A stretch of 64,000 nucleotides of DNA from Beijerinckiaceae bacterium (GCA_027533425.1 JAPZUD010000002.1:62001-126000); one strand, 5' to 3'; shown: positions 45,383 to 54,383, counted from the first letter of the stretch. Translations and numbers: made by a program. The notes: generated by a model from the sequence alone, not told the origin.

Positions 45383-45410
45383 GATGCGTTCCTCGCTTCA
45401 GGTTCGGCCG

Positions 45411-46259
45411 TCAGGTCCGCGGGGCGGTGGTGGGATTGGCCCAGTAGGACCAGTTCAGCCACCAGTTCCACCAATCGGCCCAGCCCTGGGTCCAGACGGG
45501 CCCGCTGATGATGATGCAGACCGCGCTCCAGAATACCGCAGCCAGTGCCAGGAACAGGCCGAGCCGATGGACGCCGAGCGTGCCGATCGAATAACCGATC
45601 GTGTCGCGGAAATAGCTGTTCTCGTGTTCAGGCGTCTTTACCTGCTCGCCATGGCCCGGATTGGTCGCCGAGAGGATCAGTCCACCATGCAGCGAAAGCG
45701 CGAGCGTCGTCGCAAAGAAGAACGTGATCGCGATCATATGCGCCGGGTTGTAGTGGAACTGCAGGTACTGGTACCCGACATTCGACACCCATTGCAGGTG
45801 GCTGAAGATGCCATAGGGAAAGCCATGGCCCCAGGCGCCGAGCAGAACGGGCCGGAACACGACCAGCGTGACATAGGCGAGGATGGCGAAGGAGAACGCC
45901 ACGGGCACATGGTAGCCCATGCCAAGCTTCCGGCAGATCTCCACTTCGCGGAGCGCCCATGAGACAAAGGCTCCGATCGCACAGAACGTGATGATCTGCC
46001 AGAGTCCGCCTTCGGCCAAGGGCGCAAAGGACAGGCCGTATTTGACGTCCGGAGGATTGATGCTGATGAGCCAGATGTTCCAGGTCGGCCCGAGGCTTGC
46101 TCCGAAAATGATCAGCGCTGTCCCAAGGATGGTGAAGAACGCCGCAGCTACCCCGAAGAACCCAACGTAAAACGGCCCGACCCAGAAGTCGAAAAGATCG
46201 CCTCCGACCAACGTGCCACCGCGGACCCTGTATTTTCTTTCAAAGCTCAATAATGCCAT
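45411..46259 (-). CDS. pufL: Photosynthetic reaction centre L subunit
   Basis: 282 residues. The N-terminus [20 protein letters not shown] is nearly invariant in the family. Pigment and iron ligands are visible in [20 protein letters not shown] (BChl His residues), [12 protein letters not shown] (iron His), and [12 protein letters not shown] (iron His); the QB-site segment [16 protein letters not shown] is also conserved. It forms the reaction-centre core with PufM. The ATG at 46259 was chosen for the MALLSFER start. A long stem-loop lies between pufA and pufL. Confidence 0.98.
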   Translation of the reverse strand: MALLSFERKYRVRGGTLVGGDLFDFWVGPFYVGFFGVAAAFFTILGTALIIFGASLGPTWNIWLISINPPDVKYGLSFAPLAEGGLWQIITFCAIGAFVSWALREVEICRKLGMGYHVPVAFSFAILAYVTLVVFRPVLLGAWGHGFPYGIFSHLQWVSNVGYQYLQFHYNPAHMIAITFFFATTLALSLHGGLILSATNPGHGEQVKTPEHENSYFRDTIGYSIGTLGVHRLGLFLALAAVFWSAVCIIISGPVWTQGWADWWNWWLNWSYWANPTTAPRT

Positions 46260-46330
46260 TTTGACCTCCGTACAAGATTCGCTCGATGCCCTATTTCTGG
46301 TCAATCGATCTTCGACTTGTTGATTAAAGA

Positions 46331-46375
46331 GGAGCGGACAACGATCTTTTATTTAAAGAACACAATGTCCGCTCC
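46331..46375 (-). other. pufA-pufL intercistronic RNA stem-loop
   Basis: Perfect 10-bp stem GGAGCGGACA (46331-46340) with TGTCCGCTCC (46366-46375), enclosing an AU-rich loop with an inner TCTTT/AAAGA pairing. It lies 5 bases after the pufA stop. In Rhodobacter a stem-loop at this position stabilises the LH1 (pufBA) part of the mRNA over the pufLM part; the same role is inferred here. Confidence 0.85.
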
Positions 46376-46380
46376 ATTTT

Positions 46381-46542
46381 TTATTTCTGGGCAGCCTTCG
46401 CAGCAACTGGCGCATTGAGCCAGCTATTGTAACGGGGCGTGCTCAACTGAATGAAGTGATTGAGCATCACCATCAGGAAGGCGAAGGTGCAAACTGCGAC
46501 CAGCGTGCGACGCGGATCGAAAATCAGCCAGATTCTCCACAT
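46381..46542 (-). CDS. pufA: Light-harvesting LH1 alpha subunit
   Basis: 53 residues: [20 protein letters not shown] is the conserved N-terminus (WRIW.IFDPR), followed by one transmembrane helix with the BChl-ligand His29 and the tail [10 protein letters not shown]. The alanine usual four residues before the ligand (AxxxH) is valine here (V25-M-L-N-H29), and Asn28 precedes the histidine; Cys18 lies in the helix. It pairs with PufB around the reaction centre. It starts 29 bases after pufB with a GGAG site upstream. Confidence 0.97.
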   Translation of the reverse strand: MWRIWLIFDPRRTLVAVCTFAFLMVMLNHFIQLSTPRYNSWLNAPVAAKAAQK

Positions 46543-46571
46543 AGATTGATCTCCATCTCTAGCGGGTTGGT

Positions 46572-46718
46572 TTAGAACCAGGGCCGCCACATCCAGATCA
46601 GGATGTGTGCGACGAGCGAAACAGCGAAGAATCCAAGCGTTCCTTGCACGAAGAAACCGTGGAATTCCTGCGCTTCCGCTCCAGTGAGGCCCGTCAAGGA
46701 CCCTCCCTTGTCAGCCAT
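46572..46718 (-). CDS. pufB: Light-harvesting LH1 beta subunit
   Basis: 48 residues: [20 protein letters not shown] at the N-terminus, then a single transmembrane helix and the end [12 protein letters not shown], the classical LH1 beta terminus. Both conserved histidines are present (EFH and the BChl ligand VAH). It binds BChl a with PufA in the LH1 ring. A GGAG Shine-Dalgarno precedes the ATG. It is followed by pufA after 29 bases. Confidence 0.97.
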   Translation of the reverse strand: MADKGGSLTGLTGAEAQEFHGFFVQGTLGFFAVSLVAHILIWMWRPWF

Positions 46719-46754
46719 TGTCTGACACTCCTACAGGTGGCCCGAAGGCCCGTA

Positions 46755-46827
46755 CCGTGCATCTCCCGCACGGCTGGTTAGCTGCAGCTCGCCTACAGCA
46801 TGACCCATGGCCGGAGGGGTCCGGCCA
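46755..46827 (-). other. Hairpins in the pufQ-pufB gap
   Basis: Two hairpins lie between pufQ and pufB: TGGCCGGA/TCCGGCCA (8 bp, GGGG loop, 46808-46827) 11 bases after the pufQ stop, and CCGTGC/GCACGG (6 bp, loop 7, 46755-46773). They may mark an mRNA processing or decay barrier at the pufB 5' side. Confidence 0.55.
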
Positions 46828-46838
46828 GGGGGCAAGAG

Positions 46839-47072
46839 TTACCCCATGAAGATGTAGGGGATGATCGCGCTGGCATCGGCACGGGCCTCGGTGAATACCG
46901 AGACCGGCCGGCTGCCGGAATGTTGCCCCGCAAGGCGCCGGAAGGCGCGGCGAAGCAGCACAAACGGAACGAGGAAAGCGGCCGTGAGCAGCGTCATGCG
47001 CTGGCACAGTCGCTTCTGCTCGGCATGGGATTTCATCCGGGTGGACGTGTCCATCTTGACGGCGTGAGCCAT
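46839..47072 (-). CDS. pufQ: PufQ, bacteriochlorophyll delivery/assembly protein
   Basis: 77 residues with one hydrophobic helix (TLLTAAFLVPFVLLRRAF) and the PufQ-like end TEARADASAIIPYIFMG (compare REAGEITPEIF in Rhodobacter). PufQ is linked to bacteriochlorophyll supply during antenna assembly. I chose the second ATG (47072), placed 6 bases after AGGAG; a first ATG at 47078 abuts that AGGAG and overlaps the stop of a 35-codon ORF. Sequence similarity is weak, and position between bchZ and pufB carries much of the call. Confidence 0.85.
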   Translation of the reverse strand: MAHAVKMDTSTRMKSHAEQKRLCQRMTLLTAAFLVPFVLLRRAFRRLAGQHSGSRPVSVFTEARADASAIIPYIFMG

Positions 47073-47074
47073 GC

Positions 47075-47182
47075 TCATCTCCTCTCAACGTTCGGGCAGG
47101 AAAGGGCGGTGCTCCGGTCCCGCTCCAGGAGCCGGACCGGAGGCACCGCCAGTGACCGAAGGGGCTGGCCAGGGGGCGTCAT
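47075..47182 (-). CDS. Possible 35-codon coupling ORF between bchZ and pufQ
   Basis: A short ORF begins with an ATG overlapping the bchZ stop (ATGA, 47179-47182), preceded by a strong GAGGAGG site located in the bchZ end, and terminates with a TGA overlapping the first pufQ ATG (ATGA, 47075-47078). The peptide ([10 protein letters not shown]... ending PNVERR) has no recognisable family. A 16-bp hairpin lies inside it. It could be a translational bridge carrying ribosomes from bchZ into pufQ and through the hairpin, or chance. Confidence 0.4.
   Translation of the reverse strand: MTPPGQPLRSLAVPPVRLLERDRSTALSCPNVERR
47105..47150 (-). other. Strong stem-loop between bchZ and pufQ
   Basis: GGCGGTGC+TCCGGTCC (47105-47120) pairs with GGACCGGA+GCACCGCC (47134-47141, 47143-47150), 16 bp with a single bulged G at 47142 and a 13-base loop that itself contains GCTCC/GGAGC. 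No good U-tract follows, so it is more likely an RNA processing/stability element or weak attenuator separating bchCXYZ from puf than a plain terminator. Confidence 0.75.
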
Positions 47183-48627
47183 GGTGAAACCTCCTCGCGC
47201 TGCCGGGCTTCGGGATCGAGATGTTCGGGCCGGACGCAATCACCGCCGGCGGCACGCGCCGCACGCTCGGCATTGTCCCGCAGCCTCTTGGCGGCGGAGA
47301 TCCGGACCAGAACGGGTTGTTGTTCGAGAAAGCGGTCGAGCATGGCCTTGGCCTCGCGCTCCCAGGCCAGCTCGCGATGCGCGCGGGCGGGGGTGCGGTC
47401 GACGGCATCCATCTGGCCGGCCAGCGGCAGGATGTGGAACAGCGCGTCAAAGAGCGCGTTGCAGACTTCCTGCACGAGATAGGTGGCGCCGGAATAGCCC
47501 ATGAAGGGCGTGCCGGTATGGCGGCGGATGATCGCGCCCGGGAAGGAGGCGGGAATATACATCCCCCGCGCTCCGGCCTCGGCCATGTACATCCGCTCGT
47601 TGTAGCTGCCGAACAGGACCAGCGGCGGCTTCTCGCGGATCATCCGGATGATCGCCTCGTTGTCGGTCTTCGTGCCGGCGCAGCGCGACACGGCGAAATT
47701 GCAGGGCAGGCCCATCTCGTCCTCGAGGAAGAGGCGGATGCCGCGGGCATAGGTCTCGTTGGCCACGATGCCGAAGGAGGCGGTACCGAAGAAGTCCTGC
47801 GTGACCGAGCGCCAGAGATCCCAGAGCGGCTTGATCGTCGTGTGCTTCTCGCGTTCGATGAAGGGCTCGGGATCGAGGCCGAGCAGGTCGCCGAGGGCGC
47901 GGAGGAATTTCGTGGTCGAATGGAGGCCGATCGGTGCCTGGAGATAGGGCCGATCGAGCTGCTCGCAGAGCATGCGCCCGAATTCGCGGTAGAGGCAGAC
48001 ATTGACTTCCGCCTCGGCGAGGCGACCGATATCGGCGAGATGGGTGCCCAGCGGGAAGGTCATGTGGACTTCCGCGCCGATGCCCTCGATCAGCCGGCGG
48101 ATCTCCGCCAGGTCGGAAGGCATGTTGAACATGCCATAAGCGGGGCCGATAATGTTGACCTTGGGCTTCGCGCCTTCAGCACGCGGCTTGAGCTTCGGCA
48201 CCTTTTTCGGGCCGAACTCCGTCCAGAGCCACATCATGGCCCGGTTGGCGCTCTGCCATTGGTCCTCGTCGATCGTGCGCGGCAGGAACCGCTGGATCGA
48301 AGTTCCCTGCGGCGTCACGCCGCCACCGATCATCTCGGCGATGGAGCCGGTCACGACCACCGAGGGCAGGCCGCTGTCGAGCACGGAATAGGCCTGCTTC
48401 ATCGCGCCTTCCGTGCCGTGCTGGCCGAGTTCTTCCTCGCCGAGGCCGGTGACGACAATCGGCAGCTCATGCGGCGGCAGCGCGTCGGTGTAATGCAGGA
48501 CCGAGGTGACGGGCAGGTTTTCGCAGCCGACCGGGCCGTCGATGATGACCTGCAGCCCCTTCACCGCGGTGAAGACATAGACCGCGCCCCAGTAGCCCCC
48601 TGCCCTGTCGTGATCGAGGATCAACAT
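47179..48627 (-). CDS. bchZ: Chlorophyllide a reductase subunit Z
   Basis: 482 residues. With BchY it forms the catalytic component of chlorophyllide a oxidoreductase (nitrogenase-like), which reduces ring B. The N-terminus [20 protein letters not shown] and the [20 protein letters not shown] segment with a cluster-ligand cysteine are typical. C-terminal regions ([33 protein letters not shown]) match the subunit. Its ATG shares a base with the bchY stop (TGATG). Its own stop overlaps a small ORF leading to pufQ. Confidence 0.97.
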   Translation of the reverse strand: MLILDHDRAGGYWGAVYVFTAVKGLQVIIDGPVGCENLPVTSVLHYTDALPPHELPIVVTGLGEEELGQHGTEGAMKQAYSVLDSGLPSVVVTGSIAEMIGGGVTPQGTSIQRFLPRTIDEDQWQSANRAMMWLWTEFGPKKVPKLKPRAEGAKPKVNIIGPAYGMFNMPSDLAEIRRLIEGIGAEVHMTFPLGTHLADIGRLAEAEVNVCLYREFGRMLCEQLDRPYLQAPIGLHSTTKFLRALGDLLGLDPEPFIEREKHTTIKPLWDLWRSVTQDFFGTASFGIVANETYARGIRLFLEDEMGLPCNFAVSRCAGTKTDNEAIIRMIREKPPLVLFGSYNERMYMAEAGARGMYIPASFPGAIIRRHTGTPFMGYSGATYLVQEVCNALFDALFHILPLAGQMDAVDRTPARAHRELAWEREAKAMLDRFLEQQPVLVRISAAKRLRDNAERAARAAGGDCVRPEHLDPEARQREEVSP

Positions 48628-50180
48628 CACGGAATCTCCTCGGCGGCGCGCTTCGCCTTGATGGCCCTTGCCTCGAGGCGCTTGCGCTGGTCGGGGTTCT
48701 CGCGCGGGGTGTCCTGCCAGATGCCGGCATTGTAGCCGGTGCCGACGCCCGCGAAGAATTCCGTCATGATGTCGAACCGCGCCTTGTTGCCGAGCGCGGC
48801 ATTGATGACCGTGGCCAGGCTGCCGGCTCCGGCCGGCCCGAAAAGCGGGCGGGCCGAGATCAGGTTGGTGAAGTAGAGGGCGGGAATGCCCTTTTCCTTC
48901 GCCTTCTGCACGACCGGCGTGGTGCCGATGGCGAGATCGGGCCTGAATTCCTCGATCGCGGCGAAATCCTGCTCGATCGCAGCCCGGAAATTCACGATCA
49001 CGCCGCGCGCCTCGAGCCATTCGCGGTCCGCGGCGGACCAGTCGGTCCGCGGGCAGGCCGTGCCGACATAACGGAGGTCGGCGCCGCTCTCGACGAGCAG
49101 CCGGGCCACCAGCAGTTCCGAGCCTTCATAGCCCGTAAGCGTGATGCGACCCTTGATCGGGCGGGAGGCCAGCGCGCCGCGGATGGCGGGCAGGATGGCA
49201 TTCTGGGCGGCAGCGATGCGATCTGCCGGCACATTGCAGGCCGCGCCGATCCCGGCGAGCCAGGCGGCGGTGCCCTCGACCCCGACCGGGGCCGAACCGA
49301 CGATTGCACGGCCCGCAGACTGGAACTCGCGGATCGAGGCCGTGTAGAACGGGTGGATGGCGGCCACGGCCGCGCAATCGAGGGCGGCATAGAGCTCGCG
49401 CCATTCGCGCGTGGGCACCACGGGGCCGGCCGCGAGGCCCATCGGCTCCAGCATCATGCCGATGCCGACCGGATCGGCCGGGAACATCTCGCCGAGCAGC
49501 GTGACCGTGGGCTTTTCCGACTTGCCGCCGCGCGGTGCCTGGACGGGGCCGAGCTCGGCTTCCTGGCGGGCATAGGCCAGCATGGCGCCGGCGAGGATGT
49601 CCTTCGCCTCGGCATGGGTGGGCACGCCGAAACCGGGCACGTCGATGCCGATGATGCGGACGCCGTTGATCTCCTTCGGCAGCAGCCGCAGGGGCACGCC
49701 GGAGGCGCTGGGCACGCAGAGATTGGTGATGACGATCGCGTCGTAGAGTTCCGGATCGGCCAGCTTGAAGACGGCCTCGCGGATATCCTCGAAGAGTTTC
49801 CCGGTGACCAGCGTCTCGGAATTGAAGGGCACATAGCCCACCGAGCGCCGGGCGCCGTAGAAATGCGAGGTGAAGGTCAGGCCATAGACGCAGCAGGCCG
49901 AGCCGGACAGGATGGTCGCGGTGCGGCGCATGCGCAGGCCGACGCGCAGCGAGCCGAAAGCCGGGCACATGCTCTGCGGCTTGTCATGCGGGCCGGCGGG
50001 ATAATCCGCCGCGTAGCGTTCCAGCGTCTCGCCGAGACCAGCCCGGGTTGCCGCCGCGCGCATCGCGTCCTTGCCTGTATGGCAACCGATCCCGTCCGTC
50101 ATCTCGACGGGCTTGGCCATGACCATTTCCGCCGGGGCCGGGGCGGCCTGCAGAACGGGTTGGGGCTGGTGGACGGTCAT
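48627..50180 (-). CDS. bchY: Chlorophyllide a reductase subunit Y
   Basis: 517 residues. Partner of BchZ in the heterotetrameric catalytic protein. Iron-sulfur cluster ligand cysteines are seen in [35 protein letters not shown] and [13 protein letters not shown]. The ATG at 50180 (MTVHQPQP) is my start; an upstream TTG at 50195 would add five residues. It lies 28 bases after bchX. Confidence 0.97.
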   Translation of the reverse strand: MTVHQPQPVLQAAPAPAEMVMAKPVEMTDGIGCHTGKDAMRAAATRAGLGETLERYAADYPAGPHDKPQSMCPAFGSLRVGLRMRRTATILSGSACCVYGLTFTSHFYGARRSVGYVPFNSETLVTGKLFEDIREAVFKLADPELYDAIVITNLCVPSASGVPLRLLPKEINGVRIIGIDVPGFGVPTHAEAKDILAGAMLAYARQEAELGPVQAPRGGKSEKPTVTLLGEMFPADPVGIGMMLEPMGLAAGPVVPTREWRELYAALDCAAVAAIHPFYTASIREFQSAGRAIVGSAPVGVEGTAAWLAGIGAACNVPADRIAAAQNAILPAIRGALASRPIKGRITLTGYEGSELLVARLLVESGADLRYVGTACPRTDWSAADREWLEARGVIVNFRAAIEQDFAAIEEFRPDLAIGTTPVVQKAKEKGIPALYFTNLISARPLFGPAGAGSLATVINAALGNKARFDIMTEFFAGVGTGYNAGIWQDTPRENPDQRKRLEARAIKAKRAAEEIP

Positions 50181-50208
50181 GGACGTCTCTCGCAAGGGAG
50201 GGCGGGGT

Positions 50209-51258
50209 TCAGGCGTTGTCGTAGATGACTTCCAGGGTCGGCTTGGTGATGTCGGACTTGCCGCACATCTGTTCGATCGTGGCCGGGATCAGCACCACGT
50301 CGCGCCCGACGGTGTCGCCGTCGAACAGGCCGAGCAGGGCATCCGGCGTGAGGGGGGTGGGGCGGACAGGCGGCGCCTCGGCGACGCTGCTGGCGAGGCC
50401 CTCGAACAGCGAGGCCCATTGCGTGCCGGGCCGGCCGATAATCTCGTATTTCGCGCTCTTGCGGCGGATATCCTCGTCCGCCGGAATGGCCGCGAGGATC
50501 GGGATGCCGACGGCATCGGCGAAGGCCGCAGCCTCGCCCGTGCCGTCATCCTTGTTCACCACGATGCCGGCGACGCCGACATTGCCGCCGAGCTTGCGGA
50601 AATACTCCACAGCCGAGCAGACATTGTTCGCCACATAGAGCGATTGAAGGTCGTTCGAGCCGACAATGATGACCTTCTGGCACATGTCGCGGGCAATCGG
50701 CAGGCCGAAGCCGCCGCAGACCACGTCGCCCAGAAAGTCGAGCAGGACATAGTCGAAGCCCCATTCATGGAAGCCCAGCTTTTCCAGCAGCTCGAAGCCG
50801 TGGATGATGCCGCGCCCGCCGCAGCCGCGGCCGACTTCCGGCCCGCCGAGTTCCATGGCGAAGACGCCGTCCCGGACGAAGCAGACATCGCCGATGGCGA
50901 CGTTCTCGCCGGCCAGCTTCTTCTTCGAGGAGGTCTCGATGATGGTCGGGCAGGCCTTGCCGCCGAAGAGCAGCGAGGTGGTGTCGCTCTTCGGATCGCA
51001 GCCGATCAGCAGCACTTTCTTGCCCTGCTGGGCCATCATGTAGCTGAGATTGGCGAGCGTGAAGCTCTTGCCGATGCCGCCCTTGCCGTAGATGGCGATG
51101 ACCTGCGTTTCCTTGGTGGCGGGCCCGGTTTCCGGCGCAGCCATATCCTCGCTGGCTTCCTGGCGGAGCTTTTCCGCCATGGCTTCCTGGGCCGATTTGC
51201 CACCATGCGTGACAAGCGCGTTGCGCTGCTTGTCGAGGGCGCGAAGCTGCACATTCAT
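50209..51258 (-). CDS. bchX: Chlorophyllide a reductase iron protein (subunit X)
   Basis: 349 residues, NifH-like ATP-dependent electron donor to BchYZ. The P-loop YGKGGIGKS is near residue 57, and the [4Fe-4S] ligands are in [14 protein letters not shown] and [13 protein letters not shown]. The N-terminal extension before the P-loop (about 50 residues) is typical of BchX rather than BchL. The start ATG overlaps the bchC stop (ATGA at 51255-51258). Confidence 0.98.
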   Translation of the reverse strand: MNVQLRALDKQRNALVTHGGKSAQEAMAEKLRQEASEDMAAPETGPATKETQVIAIYGKGGIGKSFTLANLSYMMAQQGKKVLLIGCDPKSDTTSLLFGGKACPTIIETSSKKKLAGENVAIGDVCFVRDGVFAMELGGPEVGRGCGGRGIIHGFELLEKLGFHEWGFDYVLLDFLGDVVCGGFGLPIARDMCQKVIIVGSNDLQSLYVANNVCSAVEYFRKLGGNVGVAGIVVNKDDGTGEAAAFADAVGIPILAAIPADEDIRRKSAKYEIIGRPGTQWASLFEGLASSVAEAPPVRPTPLTPDALLGLFDGDTVGRDVVLIPATIEQMCGKSDITKPTLEVIYDNA

Positions 51259-52196
51259 GGATGGGCTCTCCAATCGAGGATCATCTTGAGGCAGCGGGCA
51301 TCGCCGAAAGCGGTCCGGTAGGCCGCTTCGGCATTGCAAGCCGGTTGGGTGTGGGTGATCAGGCCATCAAGACTGAGACGGCCGGACGCGATCAGGCGGC
51401 GCGTCAGGTCGAGATCGGCCTCGCGCCATTCCGCCGCGATGCGGATCCGGGCCTCGCGCATGAAAGCGGGCGCGAAGTCGAATTTGATCGGCCGCTCGTA
51501 GAAGCCGGCCAGAACCAGCTCGCCGCCGGGGGCCAGCCGCGCGATCAGCGGATCGACGAGAGCCTCGTCGCCCGAGACATCGTAGATGGTCGGGTAATCG
51601 CGGCGGGAATCGGCATCGGGGTCGACAACCGTGTAGCCGAGCGCGCCGGCATGACGTTCCGGGTTCTTTTCCCAGACAACCGGGTTGCCCCCCAGGGCGA
51701 CCGTGACGCGGGCCAGTAGACGGCCCAACACGCCATGGCCGACAACGAGATCCGGCAGGGCCGCATGTTCCGCATTGACAGCATGGACGGCTGTGGCGGC
51801 GAGAGCCAGCAGCACACCTTCCGGTTCGGGATCGATCTGGTCGAGCGTGATGGCCCGGCGGCCGGCGACGACAAGGCGCGACGCGGCGCCACCGAACAGG
51901 CCACGCGCATCGCGGAAGCCGCGCGAACCGGGCACGAAGACCGACTCGCCAACCCGATGGCCGGAGGCGGGGCCGGCCATGACGACCGTACCGACCGATT
52001 CGTAACCGGGAACGAGAGGATAGCCGAGGCCGGGGAATTGCGGCATGCGCCCGGTCCAGAGCAGGCGCTCGGTCCCGGTGGAGATGCCGCTCCAGGCCAC
52101 ATCCACCACGATGTCATCCGCTGTCGCCTCGACGAGATCGAGGCGGCGGAGCGAAAGATGCTCCGGCTTCTCCATCACGACAGCTAGCGTTTCCAT
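51255..52196 (-). CDS. bchC: 3-hydroxyethyl bacteriochlorophyllide a dehydrogenase
   Basis: 313 residues, zinc-type alcohol dehydrogenase relative. It oxidises the 3-(1-hydroxyethyl) group to acetyl late in bacteriochlorophyll a synthesis. Signatures: [34 protein letters not shown], and [20 protein letters not shown] (nucleotide-binding region). It leads the bchCXYZ-puf transcription unit; two PpsR-type palindromes lie in its promoter region. The start ATG at 52196 fits the family N-terminus. Confidence 0.96.
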   Translation of the reverse strand: METLAVVMEKPEHLSLRRLDLVEATADDIVVDVAWSGISTGTERLLWTGRMPQFPGLGYPLVPGYESVGTVVMAGPASGHRVGESVFVPGSRGFRDARGLFGGAASRLVVAGRRAITLDQIDPEPEGVLLALAATAVHAVNAEHAALPDLVVGHGVLGRLLARVTVALGGNPVVWEKNPERHAGALGYTVVDPDADSRRDYPTIYDVSGDEALVDPLIARLAPGGELVLAGFYERPIKFDFAPAFMREARIRIAAEWREADLDLTRRLIASGRLSLDGLITHTQPACNAEAAYRTAFGDARCLKMILDWRAHP

Positions 52197-52240
52197 GGCG
52201 TTGTTCCTAACCGTCTGTTCATCAAACGGCCTGCTCCATG

Positions 52241-52258
52241 TGTCAGCTTAGAGTTACA
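52241..52258. promoter_or_regulatory. PpsR/CrtJ operator, proximal to bchC
   Basis: TGTCAGCTTAGAGTTACA is a perfect TGT-N12-ACA palindrome core, 44 bases upstream of the bchC start. It overlaps the expected -10 region on the minus strand. It is the promoter-proximal member of a pair 8 bases apart. Confidence 0.85.
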
Positions 52259-52266
52259 GTTCTTAA

Positions 52267-52284
52267 TGTCAATCCAGCCTGACA
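52267..52284. promoter_or_regulatory. PpsR/CrtJ operator, distal to bchC
   Basis: TGTCAATCCAGCCTGACA is a second perfect TGT-N12-ACA site, 8 bases beyond the first. On the minus strand it includes TTGACA (a -35 hexamer). An 8-base-spaced pair spanning -35 and -10 is the known bchC arrangement for cooperative CrtJ/PpsR binding in Rhodobacter. Confidence 0.87.
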
Positions 52285-52301
52285 ATTAAATGGGCAAAGT
52301 G

Positions 52302-53417
52302 TCAGGCCACTGCCGGCACCCGGGCCTCGATGGCGCTGGTCAGAAGCGGGCGCCGGGTGCGCAGGGGTCGGATATCGCCAAATCCCGCCTGCTCGAGCAT
52401 CTGCCGGATTTCCTGTGGGCGGCGCGCCCGGCCGGACCCCATCGCCAGCAGGTAGAAGCCGAAATAGGCATCGGCCATCGCCTCGGCGCCGCGAATGCCG
52501 CCCATGGGCTCGGCGATCAGCAGGGTTCCGCCCGACGGCAGCGCCGCGCGGATATTCCGCAGGATCGCCATCGCTTCCGGATCATCATGGTCATGCAGGA
52601 CGCGGATGAGGGTCACGAGATCGGCCCCGCCGGGAATCGGCCCGGCAATCGCATCACCGGCGACGGCCGCAAGCCGGTTGGATTGCGGCTCTGCCGCCAG
52701 CCGCATGCGGGTCTCAGCAATCACGCCGGGCAGATCCAGCACGGTGGCGGAGAGACCGGGCACACGCTGCGTGACCGCGGTGGCGAACCGCCCCGTGCCC
52801 CCGCCGATATCCAGCATCCGGCGATGGCGGACAAAGGCAAACGCGTCGAGCACATCCTCGACCACCAGCGAGAGCGAATCGGCCATGAGCGCGCTGTAGG
52901 CGGAGACCGTACCGCCGGTTTCCTCGCGCTCGCCCGCAGCATAGGGCCAGAAAGCCCCGAGGCCGGTGCCGGCATGATCGCCGCGCAGCAGGGCGACCGG
53001 ATCGGCGAGATCCCGGTAGAGAATCCGGTGATGCTCGATCATACGGATCGCGCCGGGATTGCCGAGCAGAGCCGCCCCCTTCATGCCGAGGCCATGACGG
53101 CCACCCTGCCGGGGGGAAACGAGGCCGAGGGCCTGAGCCGCGCGCAGGAGCCGCTCCATCGCAGCGGGTTCCAGCCTGGTCGCGGCGGCCAGTTCGGCAG
53201 TGTCATGCGGGCGGTCGGCGAGGCGCTGCAGGATGCCGAGTTCGACCACGGCCGTCAGCACCTGCGAATAGACAAAGCCGGCGCAAAGATCAAAAACCGC
53301 GCGGGATTGCCGCTCGGCAACAGGCCGGGTCAGGGGAAAACGCGCCGCGAAGCGCTGGAAGCCGGGGCTGCTGACCAAGCGGTCACGCCAGGCCAGCAGG
53401 CGATCTGGAACGGCCAT
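52302..53417 (-). CDS. crtF: Hydroxyneurosporene/demethylspheroidene O-methyltransferase
   Basis: 371 residues, SAM-dependent O-methyltransferase acting on the C1 hydroxyl of carotenoids in the spheroidene/spirilloxanthin pathway. Visible: an N-terminal winged-helix-like dimerisation region (LGILQRLADRPHDTAELAAA), SAM-binding LDIGGGTGRFATAV, and the catalytic-side IRVLHDHDDPEAMAILRNIR and LLIAEPMGG. An upstream in-frame GTG (53429) overlaps the crtE stop (GTGA) and is the main alternative start. The crtE gene lies immediately upstream. Confidence 0.94.
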   Translation of the reverse strand: MAVPDRLLAWRDRLVSSPGFQRFAARFPLTRPVAERQSRAVFDLCAGFVYSQVLTAVVELGILQRLADRPHDTAELAAATRLEPAAMERLLRAAQALGLVSPRQGGRHGLGMKGAALLGNPGAIRMIEHHRILYRDLADPVALLRGDHAGTGLGAFWPYAAGEREETGGTVSAYSALMADSLSLVVEDVLDAFAFVRHRRMLDIGGGTGRFATAVTQRVPGLSATVLDLPGVIAETRMRLAAEPQSNRLAAVAGDAIAGPIPGGADLVTLIRVLHDHDDPEAMAILRNIRAALPSGGTLLIAEPMGGIRGAEAMADAYFGFYLLAMGSGRARRPQEIRQMLEQAGFGDIRPLRTRRPLLTSAIEARVPAVA

Positions 53418-53425
53418 GGCACGCG

Positions 53426-54286
53426 TCACGCGGCCCGGCGGGCCAGCTCCTCGGGCAGGAAACTGCTGGCCTGGATGCGGATCTGGGCCTGCAATTCCGC
53501 CCGGCCGGGACAGGCGGGAACCTGCTCGATGGCGGCCACGATCATCGAATCGAGGTGGCGCACCGCGCCGGAAAGTCCAAGCTGGTGCACGACATTGGGC
53601 CGGTGCAGCATGGCATCCTGCCCGTTCGGCTTGCCGATCTCCTCGGGCCGTCCGGCCACGTCGCGGATATCGTCGGCCACCTGAAAGGCCGCGCCGATCT
53701 GCTCGCCAAGGGCCCGCCATTCGGCATAGGGCATGCCAGCCGCCGCGGCACCGGCCATCGTCGCCCCGGCAAAGAGCGCCCCGGTCTTCGCCTGATGATA
53801 GCGATCGAGATCGATTTCGGGCTCCGCCTCCCAGGCCTGCCCGGCAGTGATGCCACCCCGGCTGCCAACCGCGCCGGCAATGATCCGGACAAGATTTCCG
53901 AGCCGGGCCGGCGCCACGCTGGCCGAGCGCGTCAGCACCTCGAAGGCGAGCACGATCAGGGCATCGCCCGCCAGAACAGCCAGGGGCTCGCCGAAGGCAC
54001 AATGGACCGTGGGCTTGCCACGCCGGAGATCGGCATCGTCGAAACAGGGCAGGTCATCATGGACCAGCGAGGCGCAATGCAGCAGCTCGATCGCGGCGGC
54101 GGCCGAGAGAGCGAGTCCGGGATCCTTGGCGCCGCAAGCCTTGGCGACTGCCAGGACCAGCCGCGGACGGATACGCGCCCCGCCGGGAAAGACCGAGTAA
54201 TGCATCGCCTCGCCCAGGCGCGGCGGGCAACCGGCGCCCTGCGCCTCCCGGAGCACAGCCTCCAGCTTCTGTTCAAACCGGATCAT
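53426..54286 (-). CDS. crtE: Geranylgeranyl diphosphate synthase
   Basis: 286 residues, polyprenyl synthase. The first aspartate-rich motif is LVHDDLPCFDDADLRRGKPT near residue 70 and the second is FQVADDIRDVAG near residue 210. It extends farnesyl diphosphate to GGPP, the precursor of both carotenoids and the bacteriochlorophyll tail. The start ATG at 54286 has GGGAGGGA upstream. It is divergent from crtD, with a PpsR site between them, and is followed by crtF in the same direction. Confidence 0.95.
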   Translation of the reverse strand: MIRFEQKLEAVLREAQGAGCPPRLGEAMHYSVFPGGARIRPRLVLAVAKACGAKDPGLALSAAAAIELLHCASLVHDDLPCFDDADLRRGKPTVHCAFGEPLAVLAGDALIVLAFEVLTRSASVAPARLGNLVRIIAGAVGSRGGITAGQAWEAEPEIDLDRYHQAKTGALFAGATMAGAAAAGMPYAEWRALGEQIGAAFQVADDIRDVAGRPEEIGKPNGQDAMLHRPNVVHQLGLSGAVRHLDSMIVAAIEQVPACPGRAELQAQIRIQASSFLPEELARRAA

Positions 54287-54329
54287 GCTTCCCTCCCTGT
54301 CAGGCGACCCTGATCGGTGATTTTCTTTG

Positions 54330-54347
54330 TGTAAGGTTGCCTTGACA
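54330..54347. promoter_or_regulatory. PpsR/CrtJ operator between crtE and crtD
   Basis: TGTAAGGTTGCCTTGACA is a perfect TGT-N12-ACA site in the 97-base divergent gap. It overlaps a TTGACA (-35-like) at 54343-54348, and a larger inverted repeat TTGACA-N8-TGTCAA follows (54342-54361). A single site could repress both divergent promoters. Confidence 0.82.
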
Positions 54348-54383
54348 GTTTTCATTGTCAAGAGAAGATGTCATGATAGCTGC

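Noticed and set aside
46719-46735. TGT...ACA element next to the pufB start
   Set aside because: The spacer is 11 rather than 12 bases and it overlaps the pufB ribosome site. It does not fit the PpsR pattern.
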